DNA of 64,000 nucleotides from Undibacterium sp. YM2 (GCF_009937975.1 NZ_AP018441.1:2170001-2234000); one strand, 5' to 3'. Counted from the stretch's first letter, positions 48,109-57,569 are shown. Numbers and translations are program-made. The notes: generated by a model not told the origin, from the letters alone.

Positions 48109-48139
48109 ACTACATAAAAATATGAACTCAGGTCATGAC

Positions 48140-48314
48140 TAGTGGACTGTAACAGTGGAATCGAGAGTGAAGGACATGTGCCCGGCGCATCAGGGCAAGG
48201 CAAGCGTGGAACAAATGAACACAGCGATAGCGGGGCTATCGCGAGTATTTGCAACGCAGCCATGATCGTCGCGCACATGGCAGGCACTCCGATTTCCACT
48301 GTTACAGTCCACTA
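48140..48314. mobile_element. TA-bounded palindromic element (MITE-like) between monooxygenase and MFS genes
   Basis: About 175 bases bounded by AGTGGACTGTAACAGTGGAA and its exact inverse, with TA at each end (48140-48141 and 48313-48314). The inside also folds back (ACATGTGC/GCACATGG, hairpin GCGATAG/CTATCGC). It contains no gene. Confidence 0.7.
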
Positions 48315-48346
48315 AGAGCCTGAGTTTCATCCAAAAGAAAGAAAAT

Positions 48347-49597
48347 ATGAATCAAGCTATCACTACCGAACCGCCAGCGCAGTTCACTGGCTACCAAAAA
48401 TTTGTGCTCGCCATATTGGCGTTCCTGCAGTTCACCATCATTCTGGATTTCATGATCATGTCGCCCCTTGGGGCGATTTTGATGCCGGCATTGAATATCA
48501 CGCCTTCACAATTTGGTGTGGTGGTGTCGGCCTATGCCTTTAGCGCGGGTATTGCCGGGTTTGCGGCAGCGGGTTTTGCTGACCGTTTTGACCGCAAAAA
48601 ACTGCTGCTGTTTTTTTACGTTGGTTTTATCCTTGGTACCTTCCTTTGCGGGATCGCTCCTAATTTCTATTTCCTCTTATTTGCCCGCATCATAACGGGC
48701 TTGTTTGGCGGTGTCATTGGCTCCATCGTGATGGCGATTACGACAGACTTGTTCCCATTTTCCATGCGTGGCAGGGTTATGGGCGTGTTGCAATCGGCGT
48801 TTGCAGGTAGCCAGATTCTCGGTTTGCCTATCGGTCTCTATCTGTCTGCCCACTGGGGCTGGCATGCGCCTTTCCTGATGATTGTGGGCATGGCTGCATT
48901 GGTCGGCGTGATCATCATTGCGAACCTGAAACCGATAGACGGGCATTTGAAATTGCAGTCTGACCGCAACCCTTTCCATCATTTGCGGGACACGGTAGCA
49001 ACACCAAGGTATTTGCTGGCATTTGCTGCAACTGGTTTCCTGAGCATAGGTGGCTATATGCTGATGCCATTCAGCAGCGCTTTTTCAGTGAATAACCTGG
49101 GTATTTCCATGAAGGAATTGCCTATCGTTTATCTGGTCACCGGATTAGGTGCGATTATCACTGGCCCTGTGGTGGGCAAGCTCAGTGACAAATTTGGTAA
49201 ATACCGCGTATTTTTATTCGGTGCGGTAATGACCATCATCATGGCACTGATCTATACCCGTCTTGGTGTCACACCTTTGTACATGGTCATCCTGGTCAAT
49301 GTCTTGCTGTTTGTTGGTATTTTTTCCCGCATGATCCCTGCCCAGGCAATGATGTCGGCAGTGCCAGCGGCTGACAGCCGCGGTGCATTCATGGCGATCA
49401 ATTCATCATTGCAGCAAATTGCCGGTGGTGTCGGTTCTGTGGTTGCAGGCATGATCGTCAGCCAGCCTGATGGTGGTGCGATATTGCATTTTGATTTGCT
49501 GGGCGACATTCTGGTTTGCACCGTGCTGCTGACTGCCGTCATGATGTATTTCATACACCGTATGGTGGCCAGGCCCGTTGTCGCTGTTCCCGCCTGA
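48347..49597 (+). CDS. MFS transporter (drug efflux type)
   Basis: A 416-residue membrane protein with about 12 transmembrane helices. The motif A between helices 2 and 3 is FADRFDRKKLLLF, and a similar motif GKLSDKFGKYRVF lies in the second half. PFSMRGRVMGVLQSAFAGSQILGLPIGLYLS resembles the antiporter motif C of drug:H+ antiporters. The substrate is not known. It follows the TetX-like gene and the palindromic element. A terminator hairpin lies just after it. Confidence 0.9.
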   Translation: MNQAITTEPPAQFTGYQKFVLAILAFLQFTIILDFMIMSPLGAILMPALNITPSQFGVVVSAYAFSAGIAGFAAAGFADRFDRKKLLLFFYVGFILGTFLCGIAPNFYFLLFARIITGLFGGVIGSIVMAITTDLFPFSMRGRVMGVLQSAFAGSQILGLPIGLYLSAHWGWHAPFLMIVGMAALVGVIIIANLKPIDGHLKLQSDRNPFHHLRDTVATPRYLLAFAATGFLSIGGYMLMPFSSAFSVNNLGISMKELPIVYLVTGLGAIITGPVVGKLSDKFGKYRVFLFGAVMTIIMALIYTRLGVTPLYMVILVNVLLFVGIFSRMIPAQAMMSAVPAADSRGAFMAINSSLQQIAGGVGSVVAGMIVSQPDGGAILHFDLLGDILVCTVLLTAVMMYFIHRMVARPVVAVPA

Positions 49598-49631
49598 TTA
49601 ATTGTATTTCAATTACTGATTTCAGCCATTC

Positions 49632-49662
49632 CTGGTCCTTTGATCACAAAGGGCCAGTCTTT
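49632..49662 (+). terminator. terminator after MFS gene
   Basis: CTGGTCCTTTG and CAAAGGGCCAG pair (one G-T pair) around ATCA, followed by TCTTT. The T run is short. Confidence 0.6.
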
Positions 49663-49790
49663 CCCCAGAGCTAAGGGGTATTTCCTCCTTTATTCCCCGC
49701 ATCTTGTGCTTCTGTCATAGCCAATAATTACACCTGTACACATGCGTAATCAAAGCAGCACTTGCTTTGAGGAAATAACAGGAGTCGGCA

Positions 49791-50978
49791 ATGGCCGAAG
49801 ATAGCGACCTCGAAAGAACCGAACCGGCCTCGCCCAAGCGCCTTGAACAGGCGCGGGAAGAGGGCGACGTTCCGCGTTCGCGCGAACTATCTACCTGTAC
49901 TATCCTGCTGGCAGCAGGAGGTGCCCTGTGGGGCATGGGTGACGGGCTGGTACGTCACTTGAACCAGGCTCTGGTCGCCGGCCTGTCGCTGGAGCGGGCG
50001 ATTATCTATGACCATGAACTGCTGTTTTCCAAGATTGCTGCCAGTTTGTGGGATGTGCTGGTGGCTTTTGCGCCAGTCGCCGGGCTCTTGCTGGCGGTTG
50101 CGCTAGGCTCGCCTTTGCTGATAGGCGGCTGGTTGTTCAGTGCCAAAGCCCTGACCCCGAATTTTTCGCGCATGAACCCGATCTCTGGCTTGGGTAATAT
50201 GATTTCTACCCGTGCGGGTGTGGAACTGATCAAGGCCATCATCAAAACCATTTTGGTGGGTACAGTTGCCTGGATAGTCATCATGGGGCAAAAAAATGCC
50301 ATCTTTGCCTTGCCACTGGAATCTCTGAAATCTGGCCCAGCTCACGTTGGTCACATGATGGGCGTGTGTTTTCTGGCCATCGTCGGTTCGCTGGCGGTGA
50401 TTGCTGCGATCGATGCACCTTACCAGATGTGGCAATACGCAGAAAAACTGAAGATGACGCATCAGGAAGTGGTGCAGGAATCCAAAGAAGCCAACGGTAA
50501 TCCACAAATCAAGGCGAAGATTCGCGCCCAACAGCGTGAGATGGCACGCCGCCGCATGATGTCTGAGATTCCAACGGCTGACGTTGTCGTTACCAACCCG
50601 ACTCACTTTGCTGTCGCTCTCAAATATACCGAAGGTGGTAATGGCGCGCCTAAAGTCATTGCCAAGGGTGCAGATGCAGTCGCTGCCAAAATCCGTGAGT
50701 TGGCCAAGGAACACAATGTGCCCCTGCTGGAAGCACCGCCACTGGCGCGTGCCTTGTACAAACACACTGATCTCGGCGACGAAATACCAGAAGCCCTGTA
50801 TGCCGCAGTGGCAGAAGTACTGGCCTATGTTTATCAATTGCGCAGTTATACCAAGGCCGGTGGCAACAAACCTGTAGAACCAAGTGATTTATATGTACCA
50901 GCTGAGCTTGACCCTAATAATCAAACACAAAGTCAAACACAAAATCAAACAGCTAATCAAGCAGGAGCTCAAGCATGA
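49791..50978 (+). CDS. flhB: flagellar biosynthesis protein FlhB
   Basis: Export-gate subunit and substrate-specificity switch of the flagellar type III apparatus. It has 395 residues. The N-terminal MAEDSDLERTEPASPKRLEQAREEGDVPRSRELS is typical, followed by four transmembrane helices and the cytoplasmic domain. The autocleavage site is intact as NPTH at residues 269-272, as in the reference FlhB. The C-terminus is Gln/Asn-rich (NNQTQSQTQNQTANQAG). Overlaps flhA by four bases. Ribosome site AGGAG nearby. Confidence 0.97.
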   Translation: MAEDSDLERTEPASPKRLEQAREEGDVPRSRELSTCTILLAAGGALWGMGDGLVRHLNQALVAGLSLERAIIYDHELLFSKIAASLWDVLVAFAPVAGLLLAVALGSPLLIGGWLFSAKALTPNFSRMNPISGLGNMISTRAGVELIKAIIKTILVGTVAWIVIMGQKNAIFALPLESLKSGPAHVGHMMGVCFLAIVGSLAVIAAIDAPYQMWQYAEKLKMTHQEVVQESKEANGNPQIKAKIRAQQREMARRRMMSEIPTADVVVTNPTHFAVALKYTEGGNGAPKVIAKGADAVAAKIRELAKEHNVPLLEAPPLARALYKHTDLGDEIPEALYAAVAEVLAYVYQLRSYTKAGGNKPVEPSDLYVPAELDPNNQTQSQTQNQTANQAGAQA

Positions 50979-53062
50979 ATAGCTTTACCTTGCCTGCCTG
51001 GATGAATGGCATGAATACCAGGGCGCTGGCTGCGCCTTTCCTCATCATCCTGATGCTGGCGATGATGATCCTGCCTCTGCCAGCGTTTATTCTGGACGTG
51101 TTCTTCAGCTTCAATATTGCGATCGCCATCATCGTTTTGCTGACCAGTTTATACACGGTCAAGCCGCTGGATTTCATGGTGTTCCCGACCGTGCTGCTGG
51201 TCAGCACCATGCTGCGCCTGTCCCTGAACGTCGCTTCTACCCGCGTCGTGCTGACAGAAGGCCACACTGGCCCGGATGCCGCCGGTAAAGTGATTGAAGC
51301 CTTTGGTCACTTTTTGATCGGAGGTAATTACACGGTCGGTATCGTGGTCTTCATTATCCTGACCATCATCAACTTTACTGTCGTTACCAAGGGTGCTGGC
51401 CGTATTGCAGAGGTGGGTGCACGTTTTGCCCTGGATGCGATGCCGGGCAAGCAAATGGCGATTGATGCTGACTTGAATGCCGGCCTGATCGCTGAGCAGG
51501 AAGCCCGCCGTCGCCGTACCGAAGTGGCGCAAGAAGCAGAATTTTATGGTGCCATGGACGGTGCCAGTAAATATGTGCGTGGTGACGCGGTAGCGGGCAT
51601 CATGGTCACCGTCATCAATATCGTTGGTGGCCTGGTGGTGGGCATGGTACAGCATGACCTGGATTTTGCGACCGCCCTGAAAAACTATACCTTGCTGGCG
51701 ATTGGTGATGGCCTGGTGGCGCAAATTCCTTCACTGATTATCTCAACTGCGGCAGGTGTCGTGGTCTCGCGCGTGGCCAGCGACCAGGATATCAGTGGTC
51801 AGTTAATAGGGCAGTTGTTTGCCAAACCCCAGGTCATGATCATCACTGGCGGTATTATCGGCGGTATGGGCATCATACCCGGCATGCCGCACATCGCCTT
51901 CGTTTTGCTGGCAGGCATACTGGTTGGCGGTGGCTACATGCTTAACAAGCGCGCCCAGTTGCCCCCGGTTATTGAAGAAAAAACCGAGGCTCCCGCCACT
52001 GCAGGTCAGGAAATGGAAGAAGCAACCTGGCAAGATATCTTGCCAGTCGATACCCTGGGCCTGGAAGTCGGTTATCGCCTAATACCCCTGGTAGATAAAA
52101 ATCAGAGCGGCGAACTCCTGCGCCGTATCAAAGGCATACGCAAGAAATTTGCCCAGGAAGTGGGATTTTTGTCACCCCCCGTCCATATACGCGATAATCT
52201 GGAACTCAAGCCTTCGGCATACAGGATCACCCTCAAGGGTGTGGAAGTCGGTGCCGGTGAGGCATTGAGCGGACAATATCTGGCGATCAATCCTGGCATG
52301 GTGACCGGTAATTTGCCAGGTGCCGTCACCAATGATCCTGCCTTTGGCTTGCCAGCGATCTGGATAGACGCCGCACTGCGTGAACAGGCGCAAGCGATGG
52401 GGTATACCGTGGTCGATTCTGGCACCGTTATTGCCACCCATCTGAATCACCTGATCACCAGCCATGCGGCAGAGTTGCTGGGGCGCCAGGAAGTGCAGTT
52501 GCTCATGGATCACCTGGCAAAAGACATGCCCAAAATGGTGGAAGAGCTGGTGCCAAAAGCCCTGCCTCTGTCCATCCTGCAAAAAGTATTACAAAACCTG
52601 CTGGTCGAGGGTGTGCATATCCGCGATATGCGTACCATTATTGAGACCCTGTCTGAGCAAGCCATGCATACCCAGGATGCGAATGAGTTGACGGCGCAAG
52701 TCAGGATCGCTTTGGGCCGTGCCATCGTCCAGCAAATCTTCCCGACCGGGAATGAGATGACGGTCATGACCCTGGATAGCCGCCTCGAACGCCTATTGAT
52801 GCAAGCCCTGCAAACCAGCGGCGCTGATGGCTCTGGCATAGAACCTGGCCTGGCCGACACGCTGGCAAGCCAGACCGAGGCTGCGGCCCAGCATCAGGAG
52901 CAAATGGGCCTGACGCCAGTGCTGCTTGTGCCTGCGCCATTGCGCGCCTTGCTGTCACGCTTCCTGCGCCGCAATTTGCCACAACTCAAAGTCTTGTCAC
53001 ACGCAGAAGTACCTGAAACAAAAACCATTAGAGTCACCAGTCTGGTCGGAGGTCAATCATGA
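50975..53062 (+). CDS. flhA: flagellar biosynthesis protein FlhA
   Basis: Major export-gate protein. It has 695 residues. The N-terminal half has eight transmembrane helices, with the conserved cytoplasmic loop GRIAEVGARFALDAMPGKQMAIDADLNAGLI and the FHIPEP family pattern (SLNVASTRVVL). The C-terminal cytoplasmic domain includes LGLEVGYRLIPLVD and IDAALREQAQAMGYTVVD. Start and end overlap flhB and flhF by four bases each, giving tight translational coupling. Confidence 0.97.
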   Translation: MNSFTLPAWMNGMNTRALAAPFLIILMLAMMILPLPAFILDVFFSFNIAIAIIVLLTSLYTVKPLDFMVFPTVLLVSTMLRLSLNVASTRVVLTEGHTGPDAAGKVIEAFGHFLIGGNYTVGIVVFIILTIINFTVVTKGAGRIAEVGARFALDAMPGKQMAIDADLNAGLIAEQEARRRRTEVAQEAEFYGAMDGASKYVRGDAVAGIMVTVINIVGGLVVGMVQHDLDFATALKNYTLLAIGDGLVAQIPSLIISTAAGVVVSRVASDQDISGQLIGQLFAKPQVMIITGGIIGGMGIIPGMPHIAFVLLAGILVGGGYMLNKRAQLPPVIEEKTEAPATAGQEMEEATWQDILPVDTLGLEVGYRLIPLVDKNQSGELLRRIKGIRKKFAQEVGFLSPPVHIRDNLELKPSAYRITLKGVEVGAGEALSGQYLAINPGMVTGNLPGAVTNDPAFGLPAIWIDAALREQAQAMGYTVVDSGTVIATHLNHLITSHAAELLGRQEVQLLMDHLAKDMPKMVEELVPKALPLSILQKVLQNLLVEGVHIRDMRTIIETLSEQAMHTQDANELTAQVRIALGRAIVQQIFPTGNEMTVMTLDSRLERLLMQALQTSGADGSGIEPGLADTLASQTEAAAQHQEQMGLTPVLLVPAPLRALLSRFLRRNLPQLKVLSHAEVPETKTIRVTSLVGGQS

Positions 53063-54402
53063 ACGTCAGAAAATTTACCGCGAACACTTCTCGCGAAGCT
53101 TTGCGCATGTTGCGCGATGCTTTGGGGGCAGATGCCGTGATCCTGTCCAACCGTAATGTGGGCGGCAAGGTGGAGATTCTGGCCATGGCTGATGAAGCCA
53201 TCAGTGCCATTGCACCTGCTTCCAGCGATGAGGCACCGGTGCCTGAAGTGCCGCGCTTTGCTCCTCGTCTTAGCCCTCAATTCCAGTCTGATGAACCACT
53301 TATCAGACCGCGTGCGTTTGAGCGAGCCGTGGAGGCTCCTGCAAGTGTGCCGACTTTCAAGGCGGCGACCGGTGCATCTGGTTTTGCCAGTGAAATCGAA
53401 GCCCCGGTGAGTGCCAATGAGCTTAACGATGTCATGTCAGAAATACGTTCCATGCGCAGCATGCTGGAATCTCAGTTGGCAGAAATCTCCTGGACACAAA
53501 CGCAAAAACGCCAGCCACAAAAAGCAGAAATCCTGCGTGAATTACTGGCGACAGGTTTCAGTGCCAGTCTGTCTCGCTATCTGGTGGAAAAGCTGCCTGA
53601 AGCAGGCAAGCTTGAAAATGGCCTGGACTGGATCAAAAACGTCCTGACCCGTAACCTGTCAACCATAGACAATGAAAATGAGATGCTGGAAAAGGGCGGG
53701 GTGTATGCCCTGGTAGGCCCCACAGGCGTCGGCAAGACGACCACAACGGCCAAGCTGGCGGCTCGTTGTGTCATGCGTCATGGCCCATCCAAACTGGCCC
53801 TGATCACGACGGACGGTTATCGTATTGGCGGTTTTGAGCAATTGCGTATCTACGGCAAGATATTGGGTGTCATGGTGCATGCGGTCAAGGATGAGGCAGA
53901 TTTACGCATCGCCTTGTCGGAGCTCAAGAACAAGCACACGGTCCTGATTGATACTGTCGGTGTCAGCCAGCGTGACAAAATGGTGACTGAGCAGGTGGCA
54001 ATGTTGTCTGGAACAGACACTCCGGTAAAGCGTTTGCTGTGCCTGAATGCGACTTCAACGGGTGAAACCTTGAGTGAGGTCGTACGTGCCTATCAGGGCA
54101 ATGGTCTGGCAGGCTGTATCCTGACCAAGCTTGATGAGGCGGCCACCATAGGTGGTGCACTGGATATCGCGATACGCCAGAAACTCATGGTGTATTACGT
54201 CGCCAGTGGACAGCGTGTACCTGAGGACCTGCATATCGCCAACAAGCTCTACCTGATAGATCGCGCCTTCAAGCTCAAGCGTGAAACGGCGGCTTTCCGT
54301 TATCTGGATGAAGAATTACCCTTGCTGATGGCTGGCGCCGGTATTGCTGGTGCCGCGGCAGGAAAATCAGGACGTGCTGGTCAGGAGGTGTCCCTTGGCT
54401 AG
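53059..54402 (+). CDS. flhF: flagellar biosynthesis GTPase FlhF
   Basis: SRP-like GTPase that sets flagellar position. It has 447 residues. The N-terminal B region is variable (about 60-150), followed by the N and G domains: GPTGVGKTTTTAKLAARC (G1), LITTDGYRIGGFEQL (G2 region), LIDTVGVSQRD (G3), and LTKLDEAATIGGAL (G4/G5). The C-terminus overlaps the start of flhG by eight bases. Together FlhF and FlhG control flagellar number and placement. Confidence 0.96.
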   Translation: MNVRKFTANTSREALRMLRDALGADAVILSNRNVGGKVEILAMADEAISAIAPASSDEAPVPEVPRFAPRLSPQFQSDEPLIRPRAFERAVEAPASVPTFKAATGASGFASEIEAPVSANELNDVMSEIRSMRSMLESQLAEISWTQTQKRQPQKAEILRELLATGFSASLSRYLVEKLPEAGKLENGLDWIKNVLTRNLSTIDNENEMLEKGGVYALVGPTGVGKTTTTAKLAARCVMRHGPSKLALITTDGYRIGGFEQLRIYGKILGVMVHAVKDEADLRIALSELKNKHTVLIDTVGVSQRDKMVTEQVAMLSGTDTPVKRLLCLNATSTGETLSEVVRAYQGNGLAGCILTKLDEAATIGGALDIAIRQKLMVYYVASGQRVPEDLHIANKLYLIDRAFKLKRETAAFRYLDEELPLLMAGAGIAGAAAGKSGRAGQEVSLG

Positions 54403-55225
54403 TTTCGATCAGGCAGAAGGCCTGCGCCGTATGCTGGCTGGGCCAAAACCACGGGTATTTACCTTTTTGTCAGCCTTGAGAGAAGATGAAAAGAGTGGCA
54501 TGTTGGTCAATCTCGGGGTGTCGCTGGCGCGCCAGGGTAACCAGGTCTTGATGGTGGATGCGCGCTCTTCCGAAAATAGTGTGGGAGCCTGGTTGAATGC
54601 CAACCTTGATCAGACCTTATTGGATGTAGCGAGACAACAGCGTACAATGAAGGAAGCAGTCAAATTGGTGGCTGCAGGCCTGTCGGTAACGATGCTGGCC
54701 CGTCACGCGTGGCTGCCGCCCGAAAATACCCGGCATTTGTCCAAAGTATTTGATGTGGCGGCCAACCGTGCGGACCTGGTCATCGTCGATAGTGAGATCA
54801 ATCTGGATGACAGTTTTCCGCTGGCGACGCTGGATGACAGCGAACTGGTGATACAGGTTTCTGCTGACCCCGACATGATCAAGGCCGCTTACGGATTGAT
54901 CAAGCGTGTGAGCAACCGGCTGGGGCGACGTGGTTATGGTATTTTAGTGTCCGGAGCATCGGAAAAAGAGGCGAGATTGATTTATACGAATATGGCGCAG
55001 GCGGCCAGCCGTTACCTGGCAGTGCCGCTGCACTACGTCGGCCACGTGCCAGAAGATGAACATGTAAGAAAGGCTGCACATTTGGGACGCTCTGTGATTG
55101 ACGCTTTTCCTAAAGCCCTTGCTTCGCTGGCATTCTCCCGGCTGGCTGAACAATTGGCGAAGACCGCGCGTTCCACCTTATGTGCAGAGGGAGTCCCTGA
55201 GCTGGGTGTCGGTCTCGGAATATAA
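54395..55225 (+). CDS. flhG: FlhG/FleN-like MinD family protein with degenerate P-loop
   Basis: Antagonist of FlhF that restricts flagellar number. I start it at the TTG at 54395, because AGGAGGTG (54383-54390) lies directly ahead; this gives 276 residues starting with MASFDQAEGLRRML. The N-terminus has the FlhG activation helix DQAEGLRRML. The MinD fold follows, but where GKGGVGKT is expected the sequence reads SALREDEKSGMLVN, so ATP binding by the usual P-loop is doubtful. DLVIVDSEINLDDS is the Walker B region. Overlaps flhF. Confidence 0.9.
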   Translation: MASFDQAEGLRRMLAGPKPRVFTFLSALREDEKSGMLVNLGVSLARQGNQVLMVDARSSENSVGAWLNANLDQTLLDVARQQRTMKEAVKLVAAGLSVTMLARHAWLPPENTRHLSKVFDVAANRADLVIVDSEINLDDSFPLATLDDSELVIQVSADPDMIKAAYGLIKRVSNRLGRRGYGILVSGASEKEARLIYTNMAQAASRYLAVPLHYVGHVPEDEHVRKAAHLGRSVIDAFPKALASLAFSRLAEQLAKTARSTLCAEGVPELGVGLGI

Positions 55226-55233
55226 TCAAAACA

Positions 55234-55965
55234 ATGTACACCGCGAGCGGAAAATCAGATAAAAACTTCCTGTTAAGGGAGCATGCGCCTCTGGTCAAGC
55301 GTCTGGCTTACCAGTTGAAGGCGCGCCTGCCTCCCAGTGTGGAGGTGGATGATCTTGTGCAGGCCGGTATGATAGGCCTGCTGGATGCGGTTAACCGCTA
55401 CGAAGATACCCATGGTGCCCAGTTTGAAACCTATGCAGTACAGCGCATACGTGGTGCCATGCTGGACGAGTTGCGTAGTAGCGACTGGCTGCCGCGTGGC
55501 GTGCGCCAGAACATGCGCAAGATAGAAAATGCCATGAATGTGCTGCAGCAAAAGCTGGGCAGGCCACCGCTGGAAACCGAGGTGGCAAAATCACTCAAGC
55601 TGAGCCTTGAAGAGTATCAGAACCTGCTCACTGACAGTGGCGGGCATCAACTGGTCTATTACGAAGACTTTCATGATGCTGATACCAAGGAGCATTTTCT
55701 TGACCATTATTGCTCAGACTTTTCTGGCGATCCTCTGCAGGATCTGCTCAATGATGACTTCCGTGACGCCGTCATCGGTGCCATAGACAGCCTGCCGGAG
55801 CGGGAGAAATTGCTGATGGGCCTGTACTATGAGCAGGAATTGAATCTCAAGGAAATCGGGGCCGTGATGGGGGTATCGGAGTCGCGGGTTTCTCAATTAC
55901 ACAGTCAGGCAGTTGCCAGGCTCAGGGCATACTTAAGGGAGAAAGCGTGGACTGGGCTAGCATAA
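55234..55965 (+). CDS. fliA: flagellar sigma factor FliA (sigma-28)
   Basis: Alternative sigma factor for late flagellar and chemotaxis genes. It has 243 residues: region 2 (HAPLVKRLAYQLKARLPPSVEVDDLVQAGMIGLLDAVNRY, RIRGAMLDELRSSDWLP), region 3 and region 4 (LPEREKLLMGLYYEQELNLKEIGAVMGVSESRVSQLHSQAVARLR). Its likely promoter consensus is found perfectly upstream of flgM in this window. Its end overlaps the next gene by 19 bases. Confidence 0.97.
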   Translation: MYTASGKSDKNFLLREHAPLVKRLAYQLKARLPPSVEVDDLVQAGMIGLLDAVNRYEDTHGAQFETYAVQRIRGAMLDELRSSDWLPRGVRQNMRKIENAMNVLQQKLGRPPLETEVAKSLKLSLEEYQNLLTDSGGHQLVYYEDFHDADTKEHFLDHYCSDFSGDPLQDLLNDDFRDAVIGAIDSLPEREKLLMGLYYEQELNLKEIGAVMGVSESRVSQLHSQAVARLRAYLREKAWTGLA

Positions 55966-56687
55966 TTGGTTTGATACTGGTGGTACTCGGCATCGTCAGT
56001 GGCCAGCTGATCGAGGGCGGGCGCCTGTCTTCGCTGGTGCAGCCGGCTGCTTTTGTGATTGTGGTCATTGGTACTCTCGGTGCGGTACTCTTGCAAAGCA
56101 GGATGAACACCTTCATGCGTGGTGTGCGCATGTTGCGCTGGGTAGTGTCTGAACCGCCTGACAGCAGCAAGAAAAATATTGCCGATGCACTGATCTGGAG
56201 TGTGGTGGCCAGGCGTGAAGGCTTCCTGAGCCTGGAACGTTACATGAATGCTTCTACCGATCCCTTCATAGGCAAAGGCTTGCGCCTGGTGATCGATGGC
56301 ATAGACCCTATACGCTTGAAAGACATACTGGATGTCGATATTTCATTGTATGAAATGGAGCAGCGTCAGGCCGCTAAAATCTGGGAGTCTGCGGGTGGGT
56401 ATTCCCCGACCATAGGTATTCTTGGGGCTGTGCTGGGGCTTATCCATGTCATGGAAAATCTCAGTGACCCATCCAAGCTTGGTGGTGGTATTGCCGTTGC
56501 CTTTGTAGCCACGATCTATGGCGTGGGCCTGGCTAACCTGTTATTTTTGCCCGTCAGCAATAAACTCAAGGAAATCATAGGCCGTGAAGTGACGCGCCGT
56601 GAAATGTTGTCCGATATTTTTTATAGCATCGCCCTGGGTGACAGTCCGCGCGTGGTGGAAGAAAGACTGACCAACCACCGCAATTAA
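55947..56687 (+). CDS. motC: flagellar motor stator protein, MotA/PomA type
   Basis: Ion-channel subunit of the stator. It has 246 residues, starting at GTG inside the end of fliA. Four transmembrane helices are visible (about 5-22, 32-50, 149-172, 180-205). The conserved cytoplasmic loop is REGFLSLERYMNASTDPFIGKGLRLVIDG, and SAGGYSPTIGILGAVLGLIHVMENL leads into helix 3. The MotC/MotD pair is common in Pseudomonas and Burkholderiales besides MotA/MotB. Motor protein class is clear; the name MotC is by context. Confidence 0.93.
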   Translation: MDWASIIGLILVVLGIVSGQLIEGGRLSSLVQPAAFVIVVIGTLGAVLLQSRMNTFMRGVRMLRWVVSEPPDSSKKNIADALIWSVVARREGFLSLERYMNASTDPFIGKGLRLVIDGIDPIRLKDILDVDISLYEMEQRQAAKIWESAGGYSPTIGILGAVLGLIHVMENLSDPSKLGGGIAVAFVATIYGVGLANLLFLPVSNKLKEIIGREVTRREMLSDIFYSIALGDSPRVVEERLTNHRN

Positions 56688-56717
56688 GCGACGCAGTGAC
56701 ACTGAAAAAATACACTT

Positions 56718-57569
56718 ATGGCAAGGAAAAAATACCACGAAGAACCAGACAACCATGAGAGATGGCTGGTTTCTTACGCGGATTTTATTACCTTGCTGTT
56801 TGCGTTTTTTGTTGTCATGTATGCCATCTCCTCGCTGAACGAGGGCAAATACCGGGTCTTGTCCAACTCACTGACTGGTGCCTTTGGCAAAGTCATGACG
56901 GTGAATCCCAAGCCTGTCGATGCGCAGCTTGAGCAAAAGATCAAGCTCGATCCCTTGCCCCTGGTCAAAAACCGTATCAATGAAGGTTTGCGCAAAGAAA
57001 AAGCGCAAATGACGACCATGGCCAAAGATATCATGACCGTGCTGGAGCCTCTGGTGCGCGAAGGCAAGGTCAGGGTTACCCAGACCAGCCGCGGTATTAC
57101 CATAGAAATCAATGCCAGCCTCTTGTTCGCTCCTGGTGATGCGCGCCTGAATGTCGATTCCATACAGGCACTGAGAGCGATTGCCGGTGTCCTCAAGCTT
57201 GATACCCATGCCATACAGGTAGAGGGACATACTGACAACCTACCTATCAGTAACCCCATCTTCCCGTCAAATTGGGAATTGTCGGCCGTACGCGCCAGCA
57301 CGGTTGCCCGTTTGCTCACGGAAAATGGTGTCGATGAAAACCGCGTGACTGCAGTAGGGCAGGGCGCAAAACTACCTGTCAGTGACAATGACACACCGGA
57401 AGGGAGGGCCAGAAACAGGCGTGTATCCGTCACCATACTGGCTGTATTGCCTGAACCTGTGATAGAGGTACCCTTGAGCCCAGCATCTGGGGCGGCGGCA
57501 ACATCATTGCCTGCACCAGCAACGCGGCCAGTTGCGGCATCTTTGTCTGGCGTGGCGCCGGGGCCTTGA
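56718..57569 (+). CDS. motD: flagellar motor stator protein, MotB/OmpA type
   Basis: Peptidoglycan-anchored stator subunit of 283 residues. One transmembrane helix near the N-terminus (WLVSYADFITLLFAFFVVMYAIS) contains the channel Asp of YADFITLLFAFF. The periplasmic OmpA-like domain follows (about 120-240: FAPGDARLNVDSIQALRAIAGVL, VEGHTDNLPI, NWELSAVRASTVARLL, GARNRRVSVTIL). A Pro/Ala tail ends the protein. Downstream of motC by 30 bases. Confidence 0.94.
   Translation: MARKKYHEEPDNHERWLVSYADFITLLFAFFVVMYAISSLNEGKYRVLSNSLTGAFGKVMTVNPKPVDAQLEQKIKLDPLPLVKNRINEGLRKEKAQMTTMAKDIMTVLEPLVREGKVRVTQTSRGITIEINASLLFAPGDARLNVDSIQALRAIAGVLKLDTHAIQVEGHTDNLPISNPIFPSNWELSAVRASTVARLLTENGVDENRVTAVGQGAKLPVSDNDTPEGRARNRRVSVTILAVLPEPVIEVPLSPASGAAATSLPAPATRPVAASLSGVAPGP

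Noticed and set aside
49715..49740. GCCAATAA near flhB resembling a sigma-28 -10 box
   Set aside because: No TAAA element at the right distance upstream.
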